Positions 48,891 through 60,370 of a stretch of DNA of 64,000 bases are shown here, piece after piece. The position numbers and the translations under genes are program-made. Each line of letters begins with the position of its first letter. The stretch's first letter is position 1. Below the pieces are notes generated by a model that saw nothing but the letters and a program-made list of their open reading frames with translations, did no database searches and was not told the origin of the DNA. Source of the DNA: Nemophila menziesii (taxonomy: Eukaryota; Streptophyta; Magnoliopsida; Boraginales; Hydrophyllaceae); the NCBI GenBank assembly GCA_029959085.1, contig JARWIR010000010.1, forward strand, positions 10,189,001 to 10,253,000, written 5' to 3'.

Positions 48891-49100
48891 AAATACGGCC
48901 TTTAGGCCAACAAAATCCATGACAAGTAAGGTCATGCTTCAGTTTCAATAGTAAACTCATCTTAAATCTTTCTCTACCATGTATGGTTACTATGTTTATT
49001 TTTTTGCACAATGTAATACGTGCATAGATCATTCGTCTAACATGTCCAAACCATCATAAACATTTACCCTCGAGTCATCTTTAATTGAATTAATCCTTGA
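48890..49100 (-). pseudogene. RTE-type LINE C-terminal scrap
   Basis: The minus strand near 49070-48910 reads WFGHVRRMIYARITLCKK and then GRERFKMSLLLKLKHDL, matching the conserved end of plant RTE elements (L-R-W-F-G-H-V-x-R-R ... G-R-x-R-x-K-x-x-W-x-x-x-x-x-x-D-L). Only about 60 residues survive, with a stop just upstream. Confidence 0.5.
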
Positions 49101-49531
49101 TTTATCTCATATAACCTTATTTTTAATTTAATCATTTTGAATATCCCTCCAATGCATCTTTTTTTATCTCGGTATCAACTACTAACAGATATAGATTAGG
49201 TCGTGGGAATGTAGTACTACATCCCATCAGGGGTCGGTGTGGGGATGGGTCGGGGTAGGCTGTAACTTATCCTCATCCCGAGATGTATTGTAAATTTGTC
49301 TAAAAACATTAGCGGAAAACATTTTAAATAAAATTCAATTGCTTATCCCGTCTATATATTAAAACCCCATGCCTAAATATTAGTTTTCTTAATCTAAATA
49401 TTACACTTTTAGCTCACCTTAACCTTAAAATTAACCCCAAATCATTTTCATACCACTACTCCAAAACTCATTAATAACTCAAACTTCTAACCTCCCCAGG
49501 ATACATTCCTTGACCCACCATCCTTCCCATT
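49101..49531. other. Spacer without recognisable gene
   Basis: Contains a short G-rich island at 49230-49260. Otherwise AT-rich, with no open frames of note. Confidence 0.4.
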
Positions 49532-49538
49532 AAAATTA

Positions 49539-49727
49539 AGAGTAATGCTGAGTATCGCCCCAAAAGTGATCACTCAAGTATCATCTGTGATGTGTATCCT
49601 GGGTGGTTCAATCATATAAGAGAAAAAAATAGTCAGGAAAGAGAAACAGTATGATTGGACCATGCATAATACATATCATAGGTGATATTTGGGTGATCAC
49701 TTTTTGGGTGATACCCAGCATTACTCT
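49539..49727. mobile_element. Foldback MITE (189 bp) with 7 bp target duplication
   Basis: Termini AGAGTAATGCTG...CAGCATTACTCT are inverted, and the complementarity extends, with mismatches, about 75 bp inward (GTATCNCCC, AAAGTGATCAC, ATCANNTGTGAT). AAAATTA flanks both sides (49532-49538, 49728-49734). There is no coding capacity. The flank length does not settle the superfamily. Confidence 0.85.
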
Positions 49728-49740
49728 AAAATTAAACTTT

Positions 49741-51060
49741 GAGATTAATACCTAAGGGGTCTTAAAGACACCACCCCGAGACCTAACAAGACCGGTTTCA
49801 TACCCTCTTCTTACTAAAGGCCACAAACTAATTTTAATACTATAAGCCAAAAAAACCAATTACTTTTTTACCCCTTTTTTTTTTTATTTCTCTATATATA
49901 CTATTTATTACCAAATGAAAATTAAAACCTAAAATTGCTCCCTCCCTCTGCTCTCATCAGCGACCTTCTTCTACTCTCTCATCAGCGACCGCCGCTCCGT
50001 TCGTGAAGCAAGTTGTTAATGGAGCTCGTTCACCGGAACAAAATCCAAGGTTGCTCGTTCTGCTACTCCGCGGCCGCCAAGCCTAAGGTTGCTGCTAGAA
50101 GGAAGCCCCGGTTAAGTCAAAATCCAAAGCTTCATCCCAGTTGCAGCGTTCGTGCTCTACTGTCGCGCCGGAGCTCCGAGTTGCAGCGGTTCGAGATCTA
50201 AAGGTTCGAGATCTACACTCGCCTGGAGTTTATTCGCCTGGAGTTTCACAGCTTCTCACCTTTGTTGCGAACTGAAGACGGCGAATGAGAAGAAAGATGC
50301 CTCGCCGGAGATGCGAACGAGAAGAAGAAGGATGCGAACGTGAACATCCCGGCTAATCAGTCAGCTCCTTGGTTTCTTCCATCTCCGTCACGTGAGTTTA
50401 GATCTAAGATGTTGCAGCAATTGTTGTGTTAAGAAATTTCGTTGACTTCGATTGATGTTGTTGTAAGCTGGTGGTTTATTCACGATGGGTTGAGCTTCGA
50501 TTGATGTAGATGGTGGATTGGGCGTGGTTGAGATTGACTGGAGAGGTCGGTGGTTGTTATTCGGACCACACTGAACAATGTAGCAAAACTCCATGAAGCT
50601 CTGAACAATGTTAAGAAATTTCGTTGACTTCTTGTGATGCTCATTAAAGACCAAGTTGAGGCAGCATTTTTTTCGTTATCTTTTGATGAGTTCAACCATT
50701 GTATTCTTTTTTTTCTTCTTTTTTTATTTAGTTGTATTTTTTTAATTGATTTTTGTTTTGTATTCAATATAATTAGTGTTTCTTATATAAATTATTGAGC
50801 ATAGTATAATTACTTAATTAAATTACTCAGTAAAGTTACTAATCATTCGGCATGCTCAGTAAAGTTACTAAGCAAATGAGCAGACTCAGTAAAGCCACTC
50901 AACAAAAAAATTTAAATACTCAGCGCAAAACTTTTTTCGGCGGTGGTCGATGGTTGTGGTCGGAACTGAAAATTATTGAGGAGAAGACAATTGACATCTT
51001 ATTGGCTTTTAAGAAAGAAAGGAATTGACTAGTTCCTTTATAACACAACAATAATCTCTA
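49741..51060 (+). mobile_element. Putative cargo-bearing element upstream of EI24
   Basis: The first 240 bp are homologous to 54407-54640 (GGGGTCTT...AAGAC, CTTACTAAAGGCCACAAAC, CTCTATATATACTA). The start GAGATTAATA and the reverse complement of the end near 51058 (AGAGATTAT) suggest short terminal inverted repeats. A TATA box is at 49895 and a GC-rich interior at 49960-50400. A 62-codon frame (50013-50201) has no recognised family. Internal duplications are GTTAAGAAATTTCGTTGACT at ~50429 and ~50609, and CTCAGTAAAG three times at 50827-50895. Boundaries are tentative. Confidence 0.4.
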
Positions 51061-51297
51061 AGACATTGTGGATAATTGACCCTTAAACTTTTAAACTCTC
51101 TCATTTATTTATTTATTTTATCCTATAAGTAATGCATAATTCATGATTCACCCCAATAACCAACATCTTAAAGATACGTGTACTTCAGTTCATCCTTAAT
51201 TCCTCCGTTATGTCGGAAAAGGAGTTGACTTAAATAACCTTAATTGAAAAGCAGCTAAACTATTCAAATTTCCAATAATGCTCCCCAAAAGAAGCAA

Positions 51298-51310
51298 ACA
51301 CATATAAATA
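51298..51310 (+). promoter_or_regulatory. TATA box of the EI24-like gene
   Basis: ACATATAAATAAA lies about 35-45 bp before the ATG at 51344. If used, the 5' leader would be very short. It is the only TATA-like element close upstream. Confidence 0.4.
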
Positions 51311-51343
51311 AATATTTGCTCATCATACCCTTCCGCTAATATT

Positions 51344-53372
51344 ATGGAAAAAGTCCCCCCAATTACGAAGACTCTAAAAATCAAGGTGAAACAAGCTTCA
51401 TTGCTATGGCTTCAAGGCTTCAAAGAAGCTTGCTGTTTGCATCGCGTAATCATCTACTGCTTCAGGTAAAGCTCCCCCTTTTGATCAAAACTCTCCATTC
51501 ATTATTACAATTTTTATTTACCCTTTTCCTTTTTCAATTTTGGGTATCTTAAATTTTTCGCAATCTTACTTACATACTTTTTTTTCTTTTACGTAGATCA
51601 AAGCAACTAGCGATCCGTACTGGACAATGTTTTCTCTTGAATGGTTTCATTTTCTTAGGCAGGTATGAGTTCTATTTGTTGGTTTAATTGCACTGTTGGT
51701 CGTTTAGTCGTGAGAAATGCCAATGATTCCGTTGTGTTTCATAAAGTACTAGCTATACCCTTGAATTTAAGTACCACTGGTCATAGGAGTGATATTCTGT
51801 TGAGGAAACTTTACACCTATAAATTAATGTTGTAATTCTATTCCTGCTAAATTTTAAATTACAAGGGTATATTTAGTCTTATGCATAATACAGGGTCCAA
51901 ATGTGCAATTTATCCTTACTTTATCCACGATTCTTGTCTTGTATGCAAATCAATTTCTGAATGTAATTAAGTTTATATGTTTCTCAACTAGCGAAAACCA
52001 AGATTTTCAATAGTCAATTAACAAAACATCTCTCTTTTGCAGTATCTGTCTCCTAAGATCAGTCATTGACCCCACATTACAATGGATATTACCTGATCAG
52101 TCCCCGTATGATAATTTATTATCAGAAGAATCTTCCTCCTTAAAACGTATCTTGCAATTCTACGCCTTATTACGTGGTGGCCTCATTCAACTCTTCTATG
52201 TAAGTTATCAACTCATAGACTTGCATAAATCGAAATTTTGTAATAATTATCTGAAATAATCATGTGTCACAGGTATTTTGGTTCTACCCCTTATACATTT
52301 TCAGTCTTATTCTTAGCAATATCTGGTATGGTGATATAGAAAAATATGGTTTCTTCACAATTGTAAAAGAACCATCTGAAAATGACAAAAAGGAGTCTAC
52401 AGATAAATCAAGTAGCCTCGAGGGGTGAGATATATCTTACTTTTTAGTTAGGAAAACCTTATAAAAGATCCAAATTTATCATTTTAATTTATATAATCTT
52501 TGTTTCGAAAACAGAGTTATGATTGAAATTGCTGAACAGGTGTATTCAATCCTACTATTGAGTTTCTTCTTCCTAGAGGTAACTTAACTTATTCTCTTTA
52601 GTTGTAAAAAAATTGTCATGACTTAATTTACTAATGAGATATTATATAGGTTTATCTTACAGGCTTTATACCATATATTGGTAAAGTACTGAATTTTCTA
52701 CTTCTCTCATGGATGTATGCATATTATTGTTTCGAGTAAGTAATTAGTTTTCATCTTCTACTTTTTTATCTGCATCTAAATACTCACTTAGCTTTCGAAC
52801 TTTTTTAGGTACAAATAGAATTTTTCTGGACTAAGTTTGGATAAAAGACTTGATTTTTTCGAATCCAATTGGGCGTTTTTTGCTGGTTTTGGTAGGCGTG
52901 TATTTATACCGTACTTTCGTAATCGAAAAATCGAGGTTCTTATTATTGTATTATATTGTTGTAGGAAATCCTTGTGTGCTGGCAATATTCATTTTCTCTC
53001 CCTTATTTAGCTATGGTGTTATGGCGATACTTTTTCCTCTGGTAAGCATAACATACTTTTTGCTCGTTATTTAGAAAAATTTGATATTAATTATTTGTTT
53101 TTTTTTTCTAGTTTGTTTTGACTGCAACAGGCTCGGAAGCGGATAAAATTATGTCTTTATCGAGAAAAAGTTGGAAATGTGTAGGAATGGGAAGGATTCC
53201 TATATTTTTTGCAGCTGATTATTTATCGTAAGTCATGGACTATTTTAATTTCATGTCTTGGGTTTAATAGTTTTAATTTATCGCTTTGTTTTCTTGTTTT
53301 GTAAGGATTAAAGCATTGTCTCTCTTTCCGGTGGAACATAGTCGTGAAGGGAAAGGTATCAAGACACTCTAA
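51344..53372 (+). CDS. EI24: EI24 (etoposide-induced 2.4) homolog, 10 exons, with one in-frame stop
   Basis: EI24-family proteins are multi-pass endoplasmic-reticulum membrane proteins (VMP1/EPG4-linked in autophagy in animals; poorly known in plants). Exons: 51344-51465, 51597-51662, 52043-52199, 52273-52424, 52515-52578, 52650-52735, 52809-52891, 52965-53041, 53112-53227, 53306-53372. All introns are GT-AG and all phases match, giving 330 codons. The product begins MEKVPPITKTLKIKVKQASL and carries family signatures LLWLQGFKEACCLHR, IRTGQCFLLNGFIFLG, TLQWILPDQSP, FYPLYIFSLILSNIWY, TGFIPYIGKVLNFLLLSWMY, RLDFFESNWAFFAGFG and LTATGSEADK. Hydrophobic segments are spread through the protein. Codon 219 (52816-52818, exon 7) is TAG, where the family has Trp after EYK. 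The product would stop at 218 residues and lose the C-terminal third. Everything else is intact, so this is a very recent pseudogene, a polymorphism or a base error. The start is the only ATG giving the full N-terminus. Confidence 0.9.
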
Positions 53373-54406
53373 GAACTGGAAATAACTTGCAAGAATGGAA
53401 TATTTGTGTGTTTCGAGAACTTATTTTAGAAGTGTACATAGATAGAGTGTATTATGAACTAGCATGGTAGTGTACGGTACTTGCAAATGGTAAAAAGTTC
53501 ACAAGTGTTGTCACTAAAGGTGAATGTAGTGTTTATGTGGACTGTAAATTGACAAGTAAATGAATTAGACGTGTGATGTTTGATTGTTCAAAAAAAAAAA
53601 GACGTGTGGTGTTTGTGAAAAAGGGACAAAAGAGTTACAAAAGTAAAATTAGATATTAAGGTGACCCTTGAAAACACTTGAGACAAAAAGATGGAGTAGA
53701 TCATTTTACTGTCAATCTTTTGATATTAAGCTAACGTTATTTCAATTCTATAATTGACTAGATGGATTGTTTGAGTGGGAAAGTAATCCATTACTTTATT
53801 TCTTTTTTGTTTATCATTGAAACACTTCATTGCCTAAAAGAAAACCCATACAAATAAGACCGGTACTAGATCTTGATAGGGCGTTCCTCAAAACGAAACT
53901 AAGAAGATTACAAGGATAAAAAGTCTAATTTGTAGTAGAGAAAAGCGCTTCAACCGATCTACAAGGGATATTGATAACTTTATTTTCTGTCTTGGCAATA
54001 ATGATCAAAATTTCATCTTCCAACAGATTAATGACGAGTTTTAGATATCATAGGCTTAATATTTCATCTAATTTAAATGGATTTTGAACACCCATAATAA
54101 TGTGTAAGAAGTTCGATTCAATCATTGTCGAATCTAGGTGGCATACTCTTACATGGAGTTACACACTTACACCAAACTTTCATGGTAATATTACCTCTAT
54201 TCCATAATAATTTAATTTTTAGAGTTTTTCCACGTAGAACTTAAAAGTAGAAAATTTTTAATATGTCCCTAATTATTAAAAAGAAAAAATTAAATATTTA
54301 GTTGATGAGATATTTTTAAAAAGAGAGTAAAAAAAAGTCATTTATTATATATTGTATCTTTAAATGTGACACATATTGTGGAATAATTTTTTTTGGCTAA
54401 AAAAAC
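53373..54406. other. 3' region of the EI24 gene and AT-rich spacer
   Basis: The 3' untranslated region probably reaches ~53560. No clear AATAAA signal stands out. 54195-54400 (ATTCCATAATAATTT ... TTGTGGAATAAT) has weak inverted ends suggestive of a mariner-like MITE, but the arms match poorly. Confidence 0.4.
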
Positions 54407-55135
54407 TAGAGATTATTACACAAGGGGTCTTGAAGATACCTCAAGACCCAACAACTATTCTTACTAAAGGCCACAAACTAAATTTAACATTATAGTCTAA
54501 AATTTCAATTACTTTTTTACCCATTTTTGTTTTTTATTCTCTATATATACTACTTTTTATCAGAATTATTTTAAAACCCTACCTCTCTCCTCTCTCTTCT
54601 CTCCTTTCTTGTTTTATTCCGTAACCCACCTTTTCTCTCTTGTTTATACATTTTTTGCCATGAAAACTCCATAACGTTGAAGCTTCATTTTTTTTTGCAG
54701 ATCTGTTTGAGGAAACCATTCCTCTCTTTATCTCTCTTTATTGATCCGTTTACAAGGTTGATAGCTGTTGAAGCTCGATGTAATGTTCTTCTTTGAGATC
54801 CGTTCGAACTGTTCTAGTTTAGTGAGAAGACGCCGGTCAAGATCCAGGAGAAGACGCCGGCCAAGATCCAGTTCGCAGGTCACCTCTTGCCACCGGTCGA
54901 GATCCAGGTCCACCTCTTGCTAAATACAGTGATGAATTTTGCATCGAGCATGAGATTTTTTTGGTTTTTGTCATTGATGACATCATCCATTACAGCTATT
55001 AAGAGTAGGTTGTGTATAGTTGGTTATGTTGTGGTGCTGTGGTGGTATTTCGTCAAACTGGAGCGGCTTCGTTCTGACGAAAAAAAAGAGCAGGTTCATT
55101 ATTGTATTTTGCAATGTAAAATGAAGAATATCACA
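54407..55135 (+). mobile_element. Relative of the 49741 element, downstream of EI24
   Basis: 54407-54640 aligns with 49741-49980 in the same orientation (GAGATTATTACACAAGGGGT, CTTACTAAAGGCCACAAAC, CTCTATATATACTA). The cargo is different: a stretch with a 24 bp tandem repeat (GAGAAGACGCCGG...) at 54824-54871. No 3' terminus is recognised, and it runs into gypsy sequence. A 108-codon frame (54887-55213) is not recognisable. Confidence 0.4.
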
Positions 55136-55149
55136 ATGAAAAAATGGGA

Positions 55150-55310
55150 GCACGTGAACCCGGTTTCGGCGAGCAAAAGTTCTGACCCCGCGTTTTGGGA
55201 TCCAGCGTTTTGAAAAAAAAAATTCTTTTACGTAATTTTCCACGCCGTCACAGCGACGCGGAACCGGGAACCCGCATTTCACAAATGCGGGAACCCGGTT
55301 TTGAAGTTGT
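55150..55310. repeat. CCGGGAACCCGG palindromic motif cluster, gypsy element G4
   Basis: GAACCCGGTTTCGGCG, GGAACCGGGAACCCGC and GCGGGAACCCGGTTTTG occur within 160 bp. Similar words (AACCCGGTTTCG, AACCGGGAACCCGGTTT) reappear at 57810-57852, after the accessory ORF. They flank the ORF and form hairpins. Role unknown. Confidence 0.6.
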
Positions 55311-55691
55311 GATGTCGGTTTTGAGTGTTTTAACCTAGCTTTCTTAGCCTCTTCTGTAAGTTTTTACCTAAAACGCGCTAATAGCCTTCCCACCTCCGAA
55401 AATCATCATTAAAACCTTTATATATCATCAAATCTTACCCTCTTTTACCACAAAAACACAAGATTAACTCACCTCCTCTCCAAAATAACATCAAATCCTT
55501 AGTTTTTCCCAAGATTTTTCTTCACCCAATCCTTAAATTAAACCCAATTCTTTCTTTTCCCATCCAAATTAAACAAAACCCATCTCATATTCCACCTAGT
55601 TCTTCAATTCCTAAGCCTCAAAACATCAAAATTCTAAACTTTTTCTCTAAGTTTCTCATTATTTGAAGTTTTGAGTTTGGGGTGGAAAGAG
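55311..55691 (+). other. Leader region before the G4 accessory ORF
   Basis: C/A-rich non-coding stretch, ending with GAGTTTGGGGTGGAAAGAG. The GTTTGGGGTGG word recurs after the ORF at 57101 and 57649. Confidence 0.4.
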
Positions 55692-57011
55692 ATGACTAAC
55701 AGAACCGGTGATTTCCGAAGAACTGCTCTTAGAAATTAAACCACCATTGGTGGTTCCCAAGACCAAGCTATTGAGATTCCTGATTCGCGTCCTAAACGAA
55801 AAATTGATGAAGTTAAGCTTGATCCCAAGAGAATAGAAATCACAGGACAAAAGAGAAGATTAATTGATGAGCTCGAAGCTGAGAAGGAACAAGAAGAGGA
55901 GATTGAGAAGAACATTGAGGATGAAACTGAACAAGAGGTTCTGGAAGTGCCAGTTTAACAGAAACCTCCGCGTATGAAGATGTGGGCCCACAAGCCTAAG
56001 AGGGTTTATACTTGTTGGAATACTCAGGTTCGTGAAAGAATTGAATTCTTGAAGTTTGGTGAGGAGACAAATTTTCCTAAGGGTATTATTAGTAGTGAAC
56101 ACAAGGAATATGCTGTGACTTGTGCTAAGTTTTGTTGGAAAGAATTACAAGAAAGGAAGCTTGAGTTTATTCCTACTTTTGTGCGAGAATTTTATGAAGG
56201 TTTAGCTACCTCCCGTGACGCAATTGATATCCGCAAGAAGGTAGTTCCTTTCTCTATTGAACGTATTCGGAAATCCTTGAAGTTACCCAACTTTTCTGGA
56301 ACATGTCCTTTCCAAGAAACTCTTAATGACCCTTCTTTCGATTTTGAATCCCTTTGGGGGACCGTGCTTGTTAATGGGGCTAGCCCAATTCCTAAAGGTG
56401 AAAGGTATCCTAGACAGTTTTACAGCAGTAGTTTGACACCTCGTGCGAAGGTTTGGTCTCGTTTCATAATACCCACTTTTTTTGGTATTAAGCACACTTC
56501 CGAATTGAAGAAAGAGCATGTAATTATTATAAAGTGTATTTTGGAGGAGAAACTATTTGATGTTGCAAAGATTATTTATGACACAATCATGGAGTTCGCG
56601 AAGACCCCAATGAAACAACAAAATCTCAAGTTCCCTTGCACTATTACTTAGTTGTGTCTAGACGCAAGGATTCCGCGTAAGAGTGCAGATATTGACATTG
56701 TTTCGATTGGTGTGAGTATAGCATTGAGCACGATCAAGAATATCCATGAGGAAGCAACACGAGCTACCAAAAGTCCTAGAACTCCTCTATCAAAGAAAGC
56801 GAAGACTGTTCCTGAGTTGGAATCGAAGAGTCAGGTGTTGGAAGGGAATCAAGAGTAGATGATTGCTACCTTGGAAAATGTTACAAAAGAATTGGACCTG
56901 CTTCGAAATTTGATCTTAGGCGTAAATACACTTCAAAACGCGATTTATGATGCTGTTACGCGAGATAAAGGTCCAGAACGCAACACCGGTAACCAGCCAC
57001 GCGCTAGTTAA
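55692..57011 (+). pseudogene. Accessory ORF of gypsy element G4 (plant transposon-associated domain)
   Basis: One frame of 440 codons from ATG 55692 to TAA 57009-57011, broken by four stops at 55737, 55956, 56649 and 56856. The central piece (55974-56651, 225 residues) has VREFYEGLATSRDAIDIRKK, VPFSIERIRKSLKLP, LTPRAKVWSRFIIPTFFG, KHTSELKKEHVIIIKCILEE and KIIYDTIMEFA. These match the uncharacterised plant transposon protein family found as an extra ORF in Athila/Tat elements. Function unknown. The N-terminal part is acidic and coiled (ELEAEKEQEEEIEKNIEDET). The C-terminal part is basic and helical. Only stops, no frameshifts, so the element is moderately old. The homologous ORF in G3 lies at 41166-43740. 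Confidence 0.75.
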
Positions 57012-58438
57012 GATACGTTTTCTAAACCTTCCTTTTAGTGTAGATTAGTTTAAATTCTTTATTGAGTTTTTTCGAGTCGTGGAAACACGGCTCATTTTTT
57101 AGTTTGGGGTGGGGTTCGTTGCCTCATCCCAGTTTTTATGTGTTATTTGTTTTATTTGCTTTCAATAAAAGAATTTTCGGAGTTGCATTTGACTGTAGAA
57201 AATTTTAAATATCCCTTTAAGCATACTTTTGATGAATCTATGATAGTAAATAGTGAAATTTAGGGACTGATATAAAACGCATTTAGAATTGCATGCAAAC
57301 ATAGGTAATTAATAGGAAAAATTAATGAACAATGCAAATGAAGTAAGCTTGTACTTAAGGAATATGTTTGGTGTGTAGAACGTGAAATCCTAACTAGTAG
57401 AGAACCCACCTAGATATGATCTAAAGACAAACTATGTACTTAGGAAAATGATAGGGCTAGCTTTTTGTTAGCCATTTGTAACCTTTTAGCCTTCTATCCC
57501 TTGTATTAATTATTATCCGTCTTAGCTCACTTTGAGCCTTTAGCCTTTTCTTTGTAGCCACGATATAAGCCATTATCCCTTAGATTATTAGGCATGACCA
57601 TATGACCCGCACTTGAATCACAATCCTGAAACATGTCTCGAGCTTGAGTTTGGGGTGGTGGGTCCACTTATGGGGAATTTTATGGGTTGGGATTGATGTG
57701 CTTTGTATTGTAGCACAATTGCAGATGATATATACTTGTAACCCTTTGCCGGGAATGTAGAAAAATGAAAAAGAAAGAAAAAATGAAAAATTTCGAAAAA
57801 TCATACAGTAGGAACCGGAAACCCGGTTTCGCCAAAACCGGGAACCCGGTTTGCGTCTGTACAAAAAGAAAAAAAAAGAAAAATATGTATGAATAAAACA
57901 TCCGGCAAAGTGGAATTTTTCTTAAAATCGTCTTGCATATAGTGGGTAGACATGGGACGCTTAATTGTTGCGTATATGGGTGAGTGAGAACATCTTTTGA
58001 GTGTTAACTCAAGCTCGAGGACATTGTTGATGGTAAGTGAGGAGAGAGCCAAAAGCTCACTTCAAATTTACCAAATATACATCCACACCCGTCCTTAAGC
58101 CAATATTATAACCATAAAGACCTCGTGATTCCTATGTATATAGTGAATTTATAATTCTGTTGATAGGGAATATACTAGGTGGAGCGTTCAAAGCGAGTTA
58201 GGATTAATGACCAACCTATAGCCATTATACAGAGATGAGTACAAGTTTAATCTTCAAGCATTGCGACTTTAATTTTATGATTGAGATTATTTATGTTTGA
58301 TGTTGCATTTTAGATGTATGTGTATATTAGTTTCTATAGTTTGCTATATGAGATTTATCTTGAGAATTGCTTTAGGGTTTATTTGTTAGCTTCTACTTGT
58401 TTATACGCTTACTTCTACCCCTTTGTTTTGTTTTACTT
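57012..58438 (+). other. Non-coding region of G4 between accessory ORF and LTR
   Basis: GTTTGGGGTGG words (57101, 57649) and a CCGGG palindrome cluster (57810-57852). No polypurine tract is visible directly before the LTR at 58439. Short frames here are not credible. Confidence 0.45.
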
Positions 58439-59998
58439 TGTCGGGACGACAATTGTTCTTATTTTCGACCCTGGGGAGACATCATTTTTTATGTTTATTT
58501 GAATATTTTAATAGACTTTTGAGTTAAAAATGCAATAATCCGGAATTTCCATTTTATTTCTAGTAATTTTGATTATTAAACTTTTGCGCGTAATCTTGTG
58601 TGTTTTAGTGAAAAGTTTGTAGGTTTTAATTATTAGCTAGGAATGGAATCCGAGAAGAGAGTCAAAGATCGTGATGTGGAGTCAAGACTTGAAGATAAAT
58701 CCCGAAAGAATTGTTTTTAGAGCTGCAAATCTATTTTCCAGGCCAAAGATTGCTGATTTCAAGGCGCTTAAGAGATGATTTAGCCGCTGACCTTTGAAGA
58801 GAAAACATTCCTTATCGAGTTACGGAATTTTAGCAGCTAGAATCAAGTCAATCGGAGTCATAATGAAGCGGGAAAAGCCGTTTTAGTGGAGGTACATCAG
58901 AAGTTACGGGATTTTGGGCTAAGTTAGTGGACTTGGGCCTTCAATATTTCATTTAATTAAAAGCCTAGGTCCAAGTCCGAATTTGAGCTTATAAAATGAG
59001 CTCTTGACTTCTATTTTTCACACAATTCACATTCTACAAGATTAAACATCAGAGAGAAGCAACAGAAGGAAGAAAGAAGAAGCTGCAAGAGCTGGAGAGG
59101 GTCTATATCTTCGTTCTCCGTCATTCCTATTCCGGAAATTAGGTTTTCTTTATATTTTATTCTGTAAAACATTATGAACCCAATTAGTTCTTTAGTTTTT
59201 CTTTTAATTAGTATGAGCTAAACACATTTTAGTGCTTGAGAATACTATAAGGGTAATTCCCAATCGTATTGAATTTCATATGTTGAATTTGGGTTTCTGT
59301 TAAATTAAATTAGATTGTGTCTTTTACCCTTTTAAATAAATTGAGAATATTTACTGTTTTTAGAGTCATGAACTAGGAACAGGTGTTAGTATCTAAGCTA
59401 TTCCAATTAGTTGCGATTGGATCATCTAGACGGAGGGTTTAGGTACAAAATTATTTATTCAATCTAGAATAGAAGCTATTGATTCTGACGAACTTAGCTA
59501 ATTCTAGGGCCAATGAGGTAATTAACTTAAACATCCAAAAGTGGATCATATTTACCCAGAAGGGACTAGTGACACTCTAGGATAGCCTTATAGTCCACCC
59601 TGACGGGGGTATAAGGAATTTAGAATCCCGACCATTGTAATTGACCAATTTAACCCTTAAACAACATAGGTTATGAAATAGGATTAGGAAGATCCTTTGC
59701 GTTCTCAAGTGCTACCTTCTCATATTGCGTTTTACATCTTTTTACTTGCGTTTCACCTTTTACTTGCATTTTATCAATAGTCTTTCATTAAGTAGAATCA
59801 ATACAACAATCAAATCAATCAGTATTTCTTCACTTGTTTTCATAAGTGCAACCATTCATTACTTGTTAAACATTGTAGTCAACCAAACCGTCCCTGCGAA
59901 CGATCCTAGATCATTATTACTACTTGGGACAACCGTACACTTGCGGTTGTGGTTCAATCACATTTGCATTTATTTTTAGAAAACACAAAGGACCACCA
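58439..59998 (+). mobile_element. Gypsy LTR (1560 bp), plus orientation
   Basis: Starts TGTCGGGACGAC and ends GGACCACCA. It is homologous throughout to the solo LTR at 41701-43285, with a 46 bp terminal segment of the same length. It contains CTTATAAAATGAGC (58990) as TATA box and an ACAACCG/CGGTTGT hairpin at 59929-59950. The 5 bp flanks (TACTT, ATGGA) do not match, so it is not a simple solo LTR. It may be one LTR of a rearranged element. LINE sequence begins directly at 59999. Confidence 0.75.
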
Positions 59999-60370
59999 AT
60001 GGATTGCCGAAAAAAAATTTAGTAAAAAAGAGGGATGGAAAGCACACCTTTTGTCGGAAGGAGGCAAAGAAGTCCTCATTAAAGCAGTTCTCCAGGCTCT
60101 TCCCACATACTCTATGTCAATCTTCTCGTTTCCAATTACTTTTTGTAATAAATTAATATTGGCAATTTTGAATTTTTGGTGGAATTCAGGTGAAAAATCT
60201 CGAATACATTGGCTAGCATGGGAAAAACTAGCTGTCAGCAAACTTCTTGGCAGCATGGGCTTCAAGGACTTTAAGCGTATGAATACGGCCTTACTTGCAG
60301 CACAGGCGTGGCGAATCCTAAACAATCCTGACACGCTAGGAATGATAATTCAAGAGTCACCCGATCTGTG
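59999..60370 (+). pseudogene. L1 LINE fragment (thumb region)
   Basis: The open frame reads KFSKKEGWKAHLLSEGGKEV, LIKAVLQALPTYSMSIFSFP and LGSMGFKDFKRMNTALLAAQ, then AWRILNNPDTL, the plant L1 segment just after the RT catalytic core. No upstream RT or downstream zinc region is present. It is not closely related to the array LINE by eye. Confidence 0.75.

Noticed and set aside
54195..54400. Mariner-like MITE with TATTCCA ends.
   Set aside because: Inverted ends match over only a few bases and no TA duplication is clear.
58439..59998. A second solo LTR with target duplication.
   Set aside because: The 5 bp flanks TACTT and ATGGA differ, so only the LTR itself is supported.
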